64,000 bases of DNA, taken from assembly GCF_000348725.1 (NCBI RefSeq), contig NC_020813.1, forward strand, positions 2,525,563-2,589,562, read 5' to 3'. The position numbers and the translations under genes were made by a program. The notes under the pieces were generated by a model that saw only the letters and a program-made list of their open reading frames with translations, made no database searches and was not told the origin of the DNA. This document shows positions 24,859 through 33,884 of this stretch, one piece after another. Source of the DNA: Pseudobdellovibrio exovorus JSS. Lineage in GTDB: Bacteria; Bdellovibrionota; Bdellovibrionia; Bdellovibrionales; Bdellovibrionaceae. Numbering within the stretch: the stretch's first letter is position 1; every line of letters begins with the position of its first letter.

Positions 24859-25623
24859 ATGAGATTGTTGTTTCTATTGTCGCTCGCGTTGGTTTTAATC
24901 GGCAGCGGGTGCGCCACAACACGTGAACATCAAAAAGAAACGGCGGCTCTGCACTTGCAGATCGCAACGGCTCATATCAAAAGCCAAAACTATCCTATGG
25001 CCTTAAAAGAACTTTTACAGGCTGAAGAAAATGATCCCACAAATCCTGTGGTGCAAGCGAATTTGGGCTTAGTCTACTTCATGCGTGAACGCTACGAGCT
25101 TTCAGAAAAACATTATAAAAATGCGATTCAATTGCAGCCCAACTTTACAGAGGCTAAAAATAATTTAGCTCGCTCTTATATTGAACTAGGAAAACTTAAC
25201 TTAGCGGAACCCATCTTGAAAGATGTTCTGTCAGATCTCACTTTTGTGAACTATCTTTCAGCGCACGCGAACTATGGACTTTTAGAGTTCAAGCGCCAAA
25301 ATTATCAACAAGCTATTTTTCATTTCAGAAAAGTTTTAGAAAAAGACCGTGAAAATTGTTTTTCACAGGTTTATTTAGGGCGCAGCTACTTAGAACAGAA
25401 AAATATTTCTTTAGCTGTAACTCAGTTAGAGCGCTCTATTCCTTTTTGCTCTCAGGCTGAATCGGACGAGGCCCATTACTATTCAGCTATCGCTCTTTAC
25501 CGTGACGGACAAAAAGACAAAGCCCGCTATCGCTTTGAAGAGCTTATTAAATTATTTCCCAATGGGGCCAATTACGAAAAGGCGCAGAAAATGCTGACTA
25601 TCGTGAAAAAGGAGACCCTATGA
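24859..25623 (+). CDS. PilF/PilW-like TPR lipoprotein
   Basis: A 254-residue lipoprotein (lipobox LIGSGC, Cys18) with about six tetratricopeptide repeats, for example NPVVQANLGLVYFMRERYEL and FTEAKNNLARSYIELGKLNL. PilF/PilW proteins of this type pilot the type IV pilus secretin to the outer membrane. The following gene overlaps by 4 bases (ATGA) and encodes a RodZ-like protein; pilF-rodZ adjacency is common in proteobacteria. A pilotin role is therefore inferred from both domain and context. pilT is found at 59.8 kb. Confidence 0.82.
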   Translation: MRLLFLLSLALVLIGSGCATTREHQKETAALHLQIATAHIKSQNYPMALKELLQAEENDPTNPVVQANLGLVYFMRERYELSEKHYKNAIQLQPNFTEAKNNLARSYIELGKLNLAEPILKDVLSDLTFVNYLSAHANYGLLEFKRQNYQQAIFHFRKVLEKDRENCFSQVYLGRSYLEQKNISLAVTQLERSIPFCSQAESDEAHYYSAIALYRDGQKDKARYRFEELIKLFPNGANYEKAQKMLTIVKKETL

Positions 25624-26570
25624 AAATCACTGGCGAATTACTTAAGGCGGAACGAGTTAACCAGAAACTTTCTGTTTCTGAAGTCGCTCATTCTTTAAAG
25701 CTGACTCAACGTGTGGTGAACGCACTTGAAGCGGGAGACCTTGATAAACTTCCTGCAAAGGCATTCGTGCGTGGTTTTGTAAAAAGTTATGCTGAACTCT
25801 TAAAAATGGACTCTGAAAGTGTTCTTCGTCAATTTCAAGAAGAAATGGGCAGCACTATTCCTTATCCGAAAACAGTGACTCCACCAGAACCAGAGCCTGT
25901 TGTCGAGACTCCGCCAGTGAAAACGGAAACAGAGCAGATTAAATCCGCTCGTCCGTCTCTTAAACAGACATCACAGAACTACACTGACAATACGGCGAAA
26001 GATAAAGTTAAACCTATGATTTTAAATCAAGATAACCGCAAAAGTATCATCGTGATGTTATCTGGTGCTGTCGGTTTGATTTTAGTTATCTTAGGCACAA
26101 ACAAACTCATTAATCACTTTCAAGAAAAACAACGTCAGGCCGAAGAAGTTGCAAGCGCGCAATCAACTTTACCATCTTCAGCGACATTGTCTCCGATTGC
26201 TCCTCCGATTCCACACGCGGAAGCTCCACCTGCTGCAACAGTAGAAGCCACTGTGCAAACGGCAGCGGCTGAAGTGGGAACTCCGGCTCCGGCAGAAGTG
26301 AATGTTCCTGAGGTCGGTTTTGAAAAATCGAGTGAAAAACCTGTCGAGCTTTTATTAGAAGCTAAAAAAGATGTGGTTTTATTCTATGCCAAAGGGAATT
26401 CTAAACAATTCAACACAGTTCGTTTAAGTGCCAATCAAGTGCAGGTGCTGCGCTCGAAGGTGGGCCTTTATTTAAAAGCTGCCGATGGAGGAGCCTTTAA
26501 AATCAATGTTAATGGCATTGATAAAGGACTTGCTGGTGCGCCCAACAAAGAAGTGAAGTTAAGTTTCTAA
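25620..26570 (+). CDS. RodZ-like HTH membrane protein
   Basis: A 316-residue bitopic protein. Residues about 1-75 form a cro/RodZ-type helix-turn-helix (GELLKAERVNQKLSVSEVAH, LEAGDLDKLPAKAFVRGFV). A Pro/Glu linker leads to one transmembrane helix (about 144-160, IIVMLSGAVGLILVILG), then an Ala/Pro-rich spacer, and a C-terminal DUF4115-like beta domain (LRSKVGLYLKAADGGAFKINVNG). RodZ links MreB filaments to the cell-wall elongation machine. It overlaps the TPR lipoprotein gene by 4 bases. Confidence 0.88.
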   Translation: MKITGELLKAERVNQKLSVSEVAHSLKLTQRVVNALEAGDLDKLPAKAFVRGFVKSYAELLKMDSESVLRQFQEEMGSTIPYPKTVTPPEPEPVVETPPVKTETEQIKSARPSLKQTSQNYTDNTAKDKVKPMILNQDNRKSIIVMLSGAVGLILVILGTNKLINHFQEKQRQAEEVASAQSTLPSSATLSPIAPPIPHAEAPPAATVEATVQTAAAEVGTPAPAEVNVPEVGFEKSSEKPVELLLEAKKDVVLFYAKGNSKQFNTVRLSANQVQVLRSKVGLYLKAADGGAFKINVNGIDKGLAGAPNKEVKLSF

Positions 26571-26574
26571 TCGC

Positions 26575-27906
26575 TTGAACTCACGCCATCTTTATCTTTT
26601 TTTAGGTATTACATTACTGCTCAAGGTGCTGATCGCATGGATCACACCTGTCGTGGGCGATGAGGCCTATTACTATATCTGGTCGATTCACCCCCAACTG
26701 AGCTACTTCGATCATCCGCCAATGGTGGGTTGGTGGATTTATTTGGGGCATCTGTTTTTTCCAGCGGGCCATCCCCTATCCCTGCGAGTGATGTTCATCT
26801 TGGGCGGCTTTCTAACCTCTTTAGTTTGGATTAAAATCCTATTAGAAGAAAAAGCTACCTATCGCACGATTCTGATTTTTTTACTGTTTGCCTTTTTAAA
26901 TCCTCTTTTGGGTGCTGGCTCTGTCTTAGCAACTCCGGATGTACCACTAGTTCTTTTTTGGTCTTTATCCTTTTGGGCATTTTTAAATGTTCTGCGCACC
27001 AAAGAATTAAAGTGGTATGGGCTTTTAGGTTTGTTCCTTGGACTGGGTTTCTGTTCTAAGTATCATATCGTTTTATTTGTTATTTCCGGCTTAATCACTT
27101 TGGCTTTTGGCAAACGCTACCTGCGTCTACGCCCTTTAGGCATAATTTTTACTTTGGTTATCGGGGCTCTTTGCAGCCTACCTGTTGTTATTTGGAATGC
27201 ACAAAATGAATGGGCTTCGTTTGTATTTCAGATCAATCACGGTTTCGGTCAAGATCCGTTCACGTGGGATTGGCCGCTGGCTTACGTGGGCACGCAGATT
27301 TTGCTTTTAAATCCCTTTGTCTTTTTTACGCTGTTTAAAAAATCTCAAGACGGCACTGGTCCTATTTTCGCAGACCGCATTTTCACATGGTCACAGCTGG
27401 CTTTCTTTTTCAGTAGCTCGCTGAAATCTGTGGTGGAAGCCAATTGGCCGATCAGTTCGCACCTACATGCAACCCGTCACTTTGCCGAAACAAGTTCGCA
27501 GAAACTGGTGCGCTACTCTATCGTGTATTGGATTGGAATTTATATTCTGCTAGCGGCCTTTTTCATGTCGCCTCAAAGTGCCCATGTCCGCAGAAACTTA
27601 GTCAATTCGGCACAAATTGCAGATTTACTTCCCGTCGTTGAAAAATATCAACCTCTGTATGGACCGAGCTATCAGATGTCGTCTTTGCTGACGTGGAAAA
27701 CGCAGAAGCTCGTACCGAAACTGAACGAGCTCAGCCGTCATGATTTTTATGACTCATTGCCTGAATCTAAGCCTACAGCCCGCAGTTTTTACGTTCTGAA
27801 GTACAATAATTCATGGTGGCCCGCACAATATGAGTCTTATAAGAAAATTCACCTCGAGAGCTTTGACAAGCTCGGAATTGATCTTTATCAATTGAGCCAT
27901 GAGTAA
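26575..27906 (+). CDS. ArnT/PMT-like glycosyltransferase
   Basis: A 443-residue membrane protein with about eleven helices, starting at TTG 5 bases after the RodZ-like gene. The first periplasmic loop holds the acidic GT83-type motif DEAYYYIWSIHPQLSYFDHP, with the catalytic-type Asp/Glu and the conserved YFDHPPM. Enzymes of this class move a sugar from a polyprenyl phosphate carrier to lipid A or a surface glycan. The acceptor is not evident. Its stop overlaps the start of the next gene by 8 bases, so the two form one unit. Confidence 0.83.
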   Translation: MNSRHLYLFLGITLLLKVLIAWITPVVGDEAYYYIWSIHPQLSYFDHPPMVGWWIYLGHLFFPAGHPLSLRVMFILGGFLTSLVWIKILLEEKATYRTILIFLLFAFLNPLLGAGSVLATPDVPLVLFWSLSFWAFLNVLRTKELKWYGLLGLFLGLGFCSKYHIVLFVISGLITLAFGKRYLRLRPLGIIFTLVIGALCSLPVVIWNAQNEWASFVFQINHGFGQDPFTWDWPLAYVGTQILLLNPFVFFTLFKKSQDGTGPIFADRIFTWSQLAFFFSSSLKSVVEANWPISSHLHATRHFAETSSQKLVRYSIVYWIGIYILLAAFFMSPQSAHVRRNLVNSAQIADLLPVVEKYQPLYGPSYQMSSLLTWKTQKLVPKLNELSRHDFYDSLPESKPTARSFYVLKYNNSWWPAQYESYKKIHLESFDKLGIDLYQLSHE

Positions 27907-29113
27907 GGTATTGGCCACATTCGCCTTTTTTCTGATTTGTTTTTTTACTTACGGCTTTTATATCTCGCAATTTGAACTCAGCTTTAACTTACGCAAAACC
28001 ACAACCACAGGATTTTATTACGATTACAAATTGGGAATGAACATTCACAGCAATCTGTCGATTGGTTCAGAACCATTAAGTGTGATTTTATCTGAAGCCC
28101 GCAAATCAGAAAACAAACTGATTATGATGACAGATTTAAATCCTCAGGTAAAAACACCCAATGACAGCTACCTGATGAACATCGGTGTCTTGCAAGGGGC
28201 CAAGTACGGCTACAAAGACTCGCGCTTAATTTATTATTCGACAAAAGAAAAAAACCTCGGCCTTAAAAGTGGCGAATCTCAATTGATGTTGTCAGACCTC
28301 TTATCGGAATCTACACAGAAAAACTCGGACACACTTTTGGTTTTGGCTCATCCCTTTAAATCGGACTTCAATTGGAAAGGGGATTTGCCCGAGGGACTTG
28401 ATGGTATCGAAATCGCCAATCTAAAAAGTCTTGCTCAACGTTCGTGGAACTACTCGCGCCTTTCTACCATCTGGAGCTTGATGCTTTATCCTTTCAATCC
28501 ACAGTACGCCTTGATGCGCTTGTTCCAAGAACCTACTGAAGAATTGATGTTATTCGATCAGGTTTCGCAGACACGCCGATTGGTGGCGTTCCAAGGAGCC
28601 GAAGCCTCAGCTCGCGCCATTCCACTTGCGGACTGGCTGATTAAATTCCCAAGCTACGAACGCGTTCTGAGTATGGCCTCGAACCATTTACTGCTGACGT
28701 CCGAGCTGACAGGAAACATGACTGAAGATAGCCAAAAAATCCTAACTGCACTTAAGCGAGGACAGTTTTACATTTGCTTTGATACTTTAGGAAACCCCAA
28801 TGGTTTTGAAGCTTACTTATTTAAAGAAAATGATCGCCAGCGCTACTCGATGGGTTCCGAAGTGGAGTACTCGGATAACCTGCGCTTGTATTTCAAACTT
28901 CCCGCCGAGCCCACTTCATTCTATGAAGTCGTCCTTTACAAAAACGGCCAACGCGTCGATACGATCAACACCTTCGAAGGTATTTTACCATTGCAAGGTC
29001 CCGGCACCTACCGCGTCCAAGTCCGCATCAGCCCCCGCTTCCCGCTGCCGGACGCGATCAAGTGGCTAACATGGATTTATACGAATAACTTTTATGTGGT
29101 TTCTCCGAAGTAG
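27899..29113 (+). CDS. Membrane-anchored PHP-like (phosphoesterase) protein
   Basis: A 404-residue protein with one N-terminal membrane anchor (VLATFAFFLICFFTYGFYI). The following domain looks like a diverged PHP fold: MNIHSNLSIGS (metal-type His), a segment IMMTDLNPQV, LLVLAHPFKSD and IEIAN later. The usual HxH pair of PHP enzymes is reduced to a single His, so activity is uncertain. It is coupled to the ArnT-like gene and ends in a cluster of palindromes. A role in surface-glycan handling is inferred from the neighbour only. Confidence 0.6.
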   Translation: MSKVLATFAFFLICFFTYGFYISQFELSFNLRKTTTTGFYYDYKLGMNIHSNLSIGSEPLSVILSEARKSENKLIMMTDLNPQVKTPNDSYLMNIGVLQGAKYGYKDSRLIYYSTKEKNLGLKSGESQLMLSDLLSESTQKNSDTLLVLAHPFKSDFNWKGDLPEGLDGIEIANLKSLAQRSWNYSRLSTIWSLMLYPFNPQYALMRLFQEPTEELMLFDQVSQTRRLVAFQGAEASARAIPLADWLIKFPSYERVLSMASNHLLLTSELTGNMTEDSQKILTALKRGQFYICFDTLGNPNGFEAYLFKENDRQRYSMGSEVEYSDNLRLYFKLPAEPTSFYEVVLYKNGQRVDTINTFEGILPLQGPGTYRVQVRISPRFPLPDAIKWLTWIYTNNFYVVSPK

Positions 29114-29198
29114 AGATCTAAATATTTTGACCTTTAAAAAGCTCAAACAGCCGCCGAAGGGCGGAACTCGTTTTTAAAGGTCAAAATATTCAGATCTC
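29113..29198 (-). repeat. Nested palindromic element C
   Basis: The arms are 29113-29140 and 29171-29198 (27 of 28 positions pair). Inside is a CCGCC/GGCGG hairpin (29151-29155 with 29160-29164). On the minus strand the bases between the two stems read CGAGTTC and CTGTTTGAG, the same loop pair as elements A and B. It begins on the last base of the PHP-like gene's stop codon, so it can serve as a 3' hairpin in either direction. Confidence 0.85.
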
Positions 29199-29295
29199 AG
29201 CATGTGAAAGAAACCACATAAAAATAATCACTGGTATCAATTTCTTAAGAGAAATCATAAATCTCGAGGGCGAATGAGGCACTAACGTTCGCTTT

Positions 29296-29420
29296 CATTT
29301 GTTTTTTGGGTCTTTTCAAAACGAGTTCTGCAAGTTGAAGACCTGAGCGACAAAATCAAATCAACACGCAGATTCAACTTGCAGCTGTCTGAGGCTTTGG
29401 AAAGGCCCAAAAAACAAATG
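29296..29420 (+). repeat. Nested palindromic element B
   Basis: The outer arms CATTTGTTTTTTGGG (29296-29310) and its exact complement (29406-29420) are extended inward by imperfect pairs. An inner perfect 12-bp stem pairs CTGCAAGTTGAA (29328-29339) with 29373-29384. CGAGTTC (29322-29328) and TGTCTGAG (29387-29394) occupy the internal loop, matching elements A and C. With element C it fills most of the 321-bp space between the PHP-like gene and the ferredoxin gene; I see no gene there. Confidence 0.82.
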
Positions 29421-29434
29421 GATCGAGCGAAGAG

Positions 29435-29740
29435 TTATTCGATTTCGAGATTTACAATTTCTATTTCGATGTCCCCGAAAACCTGTGTTTGGCAGGCGAG
29501 GCGTTCGTTGTCCTCAAAGCCGCGCTCGTCGGCCCGTTCGGCTTCGATTTCCGTACGTGGGCTACAGTTTTCGAGGCCTTTTAGTATAAAAACACGGCAG
29601 GTGGTGCAGGAGCCATTGGCCCCGCAGGACTGATAAATGCCCACATTGTTGGCATTTAATGTATCAAGTAAATTGTCCCCTGCCGTTATTTCCAGAGCAG
29701 AAAAAAAGCCTTTTATTTGTAGTCTTTTACTTGAAACCAT
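29435..29740 (-). CDS. Plant-type 2Fe-2S ferredoxin
   Basis: A 101-residue electron carrier. The cluster cysteines are C39, C45 and C48 in SCGANGSCTTCR, with C83 in RLACQTQ, the usual C-x5-C-x2-C-xn-C pattern of the [2Fe-2S] fold. There is no signal or partner domain, so it is a free soluble ferredoxin. It is transcribed alone, divergent from the exonuclease gene (start only 26 bp away). The reductase or client cannot be told. Confidence 0.9.
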   Translation of the reverse strand: MVSSKRLQIKGFFSALEITAGDNLLDTLNANNVGIYQSCGANGSCTTCRVFILKGLENCSPRTEIEAERADERGFEDNERLACQTQVFGDIEIEIVNLEIE

Positions 29741-29766
29741 CCCCTATTGTTTGTATCAAAATATAT

Positions 29767-30381
29767 ATGAGATTCATAGCATTTGACTTAGAAACCACAG
29801 GAACTGTACCGGGCGTTGACCAGATCGTTGAAATCGGAGCCGTGCGCTTCAATGAACAAGGAATCGTGGACAGCGTGTTTTCAACTTTAGTTGATCCACA
29901 AAGAAGTATTCCTCCAGGAGCTTCTGCGGTGAATGGAATTACAGATGCAATGGTTGCAGGTAAGCCTAAGATCGACTCGCTATTACCGGCCTTTGCTGAG
30001 TTCTGCGAAGATTTGATTTTGGTGGCTCATAATGCTCCGTTTGATGCTCAGTTTTTAATTTCCGATATTAAAAAACACGAAGCTCCGGCTCCGCTGGGTG
30101 TGATCGTGGATACTTTGCCTATCAGTCGTAAAGTTTTTCCTGGTTTAGCCAATTACAAATTGGGAACTTTAGTTCAGCATTTAAAAATTCCTGCTGGTGA
30201 ATTCCATCGCGCGGAAGAAGATGCGACTTACTGTGGAAATGTTTTCTTAGAAATGATCCGCCGTATTTCTGTAGGTGGTAAAGCTCCACAAGTGGAAAAC
30301 CTTGTGGCTTTGACTGGTAAACCAGAACTGCGCTTCCCGCAGATCGAGCGCCAGCCAAAACAAATGGGCTTCATGTTCTAG
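29767..30381 (+). CDS. DnaQ-type 3'-5' exonuclease
   Basis: A 204-residue protein starting at ATG 29767; an upstream in-frame extension from 29659 overlaps the ferredoxin gene and matches nothing. The DEDDh exonuclease motifs are present: FDLETTG (Asp/Glu pair, ExoI), AHNAPFDAQFL (ExoII) and HRAEEDATYC (ExoIII His and Asp). It resembles the proofreading epsilon subunit of DNA polymerase III or the stand-alone exonuclease ExoX-like proteins. Without a tau-binding C-terminal domain the assignment as true epsilon is uncertain. Confidence 0.88.
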   Translation: MRFIAFDLETTGTVPGVDQIVEIGAVRFNEQGIVDSVFSTLVDPQRSIPPGASAVNGITDAMVAGKPKIDSLLPAFAEFCEDLILVAHNAPFDAQFLISDIKKHEAPAPLGVIVDTLPISRKVFPGLANYKLGTLVQHLKIPAGEFHRAEEDATYCGNVFLEMIRRISVGGKAPQVENLVALTGKPELRFPQIERQPKQMGFMF

Positions 30382-30447
30382 AGTTCGAGTGTTCTAATTC
30401 GGCTAGGTCCAGTTAACGAAATTCAATTTTTATATTAATCTGGCAGT

Positions 30448-31452
30448 ATGAAGAAATTCCTACTGCCCTTTTTTTATTTAAGCCTGTTGTTTAGTTTTTT
30501 TTACAGCCTTGTTGGCTGTTCCTCTTTTCAATCACGGACGCCTCAGTCTGATGAATCACCTTATCGTGTCCATCTTGAAACTTACACCTATCACAGTGGC
30601 GTTCCACTTGTCGGAGATGTGAATTTACGTATTGGCTACGCGGAAGCCCGTAATTCCGCATTCAAAGGCTGTGTGATGTATCTACAGGGACTCGGTGACT
30701 CTGTGATGAATCACGAACCTTTCTTTCGTGCGATTACAAATCACGGATATCGCGTGATCTTTTTTGATTACATGGGACAAGGTGGATCTGAGGGAACAAT
30801 GAATCACACGCGCGTAGCCGATGCGACTTTTCGTCGTTTAGAAATCTCGTCGATTGCGAACGAAATCTGGGCTCGTTTTGCTGGTGTGAATTTTGGCCAC
30901 AGTGAACACGACTGCTCTGCTGGAAAAAAGATTCTTATCGGCTGGAGCACCGGAGGCCTTGCCTCTTATCGTGAAGCTCGGCACAACCGCGCCGATGGTG
31001 TGGTGTTGATAGCTCCGGGCATTCACACTAAAACTTTAGTGGGCGAAGCTGCAGAGAAACCGCATTTGCTCCCGATAGCGTCGACGATCATCACCGAGCG
31101 TACTTTAACCCGTAATGCGTTTTCCGGCCTCTCGAATCCCCATGTTGATCCGGTTAAGCCAGACTCACCAGTGAAGGTCCCTCTATTTGCGGCAAACCTC
31201 GTCGCGACCTCTAAACTAGCACAACACTGGTCCATTCCAGAGCGTGTGCACGGATTGGTTTTTCTTTCCGGAGACGAAGACACCTATGTGGACCGCACGG
31301 CAACGTTGAAAACACTGGCTCGCAAAGCACGACACTTTCAAGTGGTGTCTTATGATGGCGCCCTACACGAAATCGACAATGAAACGGAAGACGTCACCAC
31401 CGATATGTACAGCCGCACCCTGCGATTTTTGGATAGCGTAAACGGACTCTAA
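30448..31452 (+). CDS. Alpha/beta hydrolase lipoprotein
   Basis: A 334-residue lipoprotein (lipobox SLVGC, Cys24). The alpha/beta-hydrolase core is clear: LQGLGDS as oxyanion strand, the nucleophile S167 in GWSTGG, an acid in FLSGDEDTYVD and the histidine in GALHEIDN. It resembles monoacylglycerol lipase/lysophospholipase enzymes. As an exported lipoprotein it could cleave lipids in the envelope or of prey; that is inference. Transcribed alone, it is followed by a 254-bp gap holding only short TTTACTT-type repeats (31670-31710). Confidence 0.82.
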   Translation: MKKFLLPFFYLSLLFSFFYSLVGCSSFQSRTPQSDESPYRVHLETYTYHSGVPLVGDVNLRIGYAEARNSAFKGCVMYLQGLGDSVMNHEPFFRAITNHGYRVIFFDYMGQGGSEGTMNHTRVADATFRRLEISSIANEIWARFAGVNFGHSEHDCSAGKKILIGWSTGGLASYREARHNRADGVVLIAPGIHTKTLVGEAAEKPHLLPIASTIITERTLTRNAFSGLSNPHVDPVKPDSPVKVPLFAANLVATSKLAQHWSIPERVHGLVFLSGDEDTYVDRTATLKTLARKARHFQVVSYDGALHEIDNETEDVTTDMYSRTLRFLDSVNGL

Positions 31453-31706
31453 TTAGCTCGTTCGCGGCTTGGCTCCGCTTGGCTTGTCGGCTTTTGGGTT
31501 GAAGTTATTGCATTGCTTTCGCGCCGGAAGTTGGGTGTTGGTTCTGTGTGTTAATCCGCTTTTCGTCTGAATAATCCGTTAAAGAATCCGAGGCGCGAAT
31601 GCTGCGCCCAACCGACATCGAAGTTTAGGCAGAAGCCCCCTCCACATCATTGGGGTTGAGATCGAGCCTTTACTTTACTTCGCTTTACTTTAATTTACTC
31701 TCTGCT

Positions 31707-33344
31707 TTACTCTTTTGCTTTGTGGGCTACTGGGAAGCGGCGGCCGCGGCCGAAAGAGTGTTCAGAGACTTTTAAAATCGGCGGAGCCTGCCAGCGCTTA
31801 AATTCTGTTTTCATCAACAGTTGCAAAAGCCACTTGTCGGTTTTTGTTTTTGCTTTTTTGCGATCTTCCACGATGTTGATCACGGCGCTGTCTAACAGAT
31901 CGTATTCTGGTAAGCTGTCTTGATCTTTTTGATTTGGACGAAGCTCTGCTGATGGTGGGCGTGTGATGATCTGCTCGGGAATCAATTCGTACTCTTGATT
32001 GAAGTGTTTGGCTAAGTCATAGACTTGTTTTTTTGTTAAATCGCCAATGACAGCTAGGCCACCGCACATGTCTCCGTAAAGCGTGGCGTAGCCTGTGGCA
32101 TATTCTGATTTATTTCCTGTAGTTAAAAGTAAACTGCCGGATTTATTCGAGTAAGCCATCATTAATAACCCACGAATGCGTGACTGTAGATTTTCATGCA
32201 CTAACTGAAATTCTTGAATGTCGTATTCGCGATCAATCTCAGTTTTGATTTTTTCATAGATGGGCTGAATGGAAATCGTTTGAAATTCGACCTTAAGATT
32301 TTTTGCCAGTTGGTCGGCTAAAGCAAAACTTTCGGGGCGATTGAATTCGGTCGGCAAAGCAAAAAGCTTCACATTGTTTGAACCCAAGGCATCCACCGCC
32401 AGACAAGCCACCACAGCCGAGTCGATTCCGCCCGAAAGCCCTAAGTGAACATGGCGCAAACCTGTTTTTGCAGAAAAGTCTTTAAGGCCCAACACAAGCG
32501 CTTTGCGCAGCTGTTCTGTTTTACAGATAGAAGACAGCTTCGGTGCAGGTTTGTGGCCCGTCCAGTCTTCCAGTGTTTTAAGATCGAAGACATTTAGATC
32601 CTCTGCAAAATCTTCGCAGCGGAATTTTACTTTACCTGTTTTATCGACAAGAAAGCTTTGTCCGTCATAGATGATTTCATCCTGTGCTCCGACCATGTTG
32701 ACATAAACCATCGGAGCCTTGAAGTGCTGTGCTGTCTTTTGGACAACGTATTCGCGCTGTTCAAGTTTGCCTTCAAAGAACGGAGACGCACTGAGGTTGA
32801 TCACTAAATCCACTTTTTGCTTTTTGATTTTTTTAAGTGGGTTTTCTGTATAAACCGAGCGGCCTTTTTTGTCTTCCCACGCCCAAATGTCTTCACAAAT
32901 AGTCAGGAAAAAAGTTTTGCCTTTCAGTTTGAAATAGTTGTCTTTTAACTGACCTTTTTCAATGAATCTGGCTTCGTCAAAGACGTCTCCGGTTGGCAGG
33001 AGTTCTTTACGGAATGTTTTGATGATTTTTCCACGCGTACAAAGAAAAGCCGAATTGAAATAAGGTCGTCCTTTTTTACTGGTGTTTTTTTCAAATCCCC
33101 CCACAATCACGTACATGTCTTTGGGAATTTTTTTAAGTAAGGATTTAAGAGCACGCATTTGCGAATCAATTAACTCTTCGCGCTCGAGTAGGTCGAAAGG
33201 GTGATAACCAAACAGACTGGCTTCAGGAAAGATCACCAGCTCTGCTTTTTTTTCTTTAGCGCTATCAATTGCAGCGCTTATTTTTTCTATGTTGGATTCA
33301 AAGTCGCCAAGTATGGCATTAATTTGGGAAAGGGCAATTCTCAT
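31707..33344 (-). CDS. nadE: Glutamine-dependent NAD+ synthetase
   Basis: A 545-residue two-domain enzyme that makes NAD from nicotinate adenine dinucleotide. The start is set at 33344 (MRIALSQINAILGD), where family members begin. The N-terminal glutaminase (nitrilase fold) has the triad E41, K113 and C150 (LTICEDIW). The synthetase half has the PP-loop LSGGIDS (303-309) and ends in the normal arginine-rich tail. It overlaps the end of the DUF2203 gene by 26 bp, so they are cotranscribed. Confidence 0.96.
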   Translation of the reverse strand: MRIALSQINAILGDFESNIEKISAAIDSAKEKKAELVIFPEASLFGYHPFDLLEREELIDSQMRALKSLLKKIPKDMYVIVGGFEKNTSKKGRPYFNSAFLCTRGKIIKTFRKELLPTGDVFDEARFIEKGQLKDNYFKLKGKTFFLTICEDIWAWEDKKGRSVYTENPLKKIKKQKVDLVINLSASPFFEGKLEQREYVVQKTAQHFKAPMVYVNMVGAQDEIIYDGQSFLVDKTGKVKFRCEDFAEDLNVFDLKTLEDWTGHKPAPKLSSICKTEQLRKALVLGLKDFSAKTGLRHVHLGLSGGIDSAVVACLAVDALGSNNVKLFALPTEFNRPESFALADQLAKNLKVEFQTISIQPIYEKIKTEIDREYDIQEFQLVHENLQSRIRGLLMMAYSNKSGSLLLTTGNKSEYATGYATLYGDMCGGLAVIGDLTKKQVYDLAKHFNQEYELIPEQIITRPPSAELRPNQKDQDSLPEYDLLDSAVINIVEDRKKAKTKTDKWLLQLLMKTEFKRWQAPPILKVSEHSFGRGRRFPVAHKAKE

Positions 33345-33765
33345 GCTGGTCGTTGCGGTGGTGCGTGCAACCTTCGTTGAAGCTTTCATCTAATTCCTCG
33401 TCTGATGCAATTAGAATACGCCCAGTGAAGCCGTCTTGGTAGCCATGTTTGAATAAAATTTTTGTTTCTGGATACTTCCAGCAAAAATAACCCGTACCAT
33501 TGTCAAAGTCCGCTAACCAAAGGCCTTTTGGTTTGGCGCCAAGGCGCTCGATCTTACTTTGCCAGCGGTCAATCACGTCATTGATTTGATCTTGCAGCTC
33601 TGCCGCACGCGTTGATTTCTTGTCTGGTAAGGCTTCAATACAAGCCATTAAGTATTTTGCACGTTTAGCGGACTCGTCTGTTAAACGATAGATCAAAGGT
33701 AAAAGATCTTGAGCTTGTGCTAGAGTAAAAGTGCGTACTGTATTGCGGCTGATAATTTCGATCAA
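33319..33765 (-). CDS. DUF2203 family protein
   Basis: A 148-residue soluble protein. An N-terminal helical region (FTLAQAQDLLPLIYRL) is followed by the family signature: a conserved GAKPKGLWLADFDNGTGYFCWKYPE-type stretch at about 75-99. The function of DUF2203 is unknown; some members are hypothesised to bind metal. Its C-terminal tail here is His-rich (EGCTHHRNDQHENC), which would suit a metal role but is not shown. It overlaps nadE. Confidence 0.78.
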   Translation of the reverse strand: MIEIISRNTVRTFTLAQAQDLLPLIYRLTDESAKRAKYLMACIEALPDKKSTRAAELQDQINDVIDRWQSKIERLGAKPKGLWLADFDNGTGYFCWKYPETKILFKHGYQDGFTGRILIASDEELDESFNEGCTHHRNDQHENCPFPN

Positions 33766-33884
33766 AGCTCGATCCTTTATTAAGAGTTGTTTTTTCGAAG
33801 CCAGTTATAATTTTATTTTCTGACAAGATTCAACGAGCAAATTTCATTTTGTAGAAAATTTAGATCGCGCAAGGCGTTGCAGAT

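Noticed and set aside
29659-29766. N-terminal extension of the exonuclease frame
   Set aside because: It overlaps the ferredoxin gene on the other strand and precedes the normal DnaQ-type start at 29767.
31453-31706. Possible small gene between the lipoprotein hydrolase and nadE
   Set aside because: No frame with a start and ribosome site is convincing; the region only shows TTTACTT-type short repeats.
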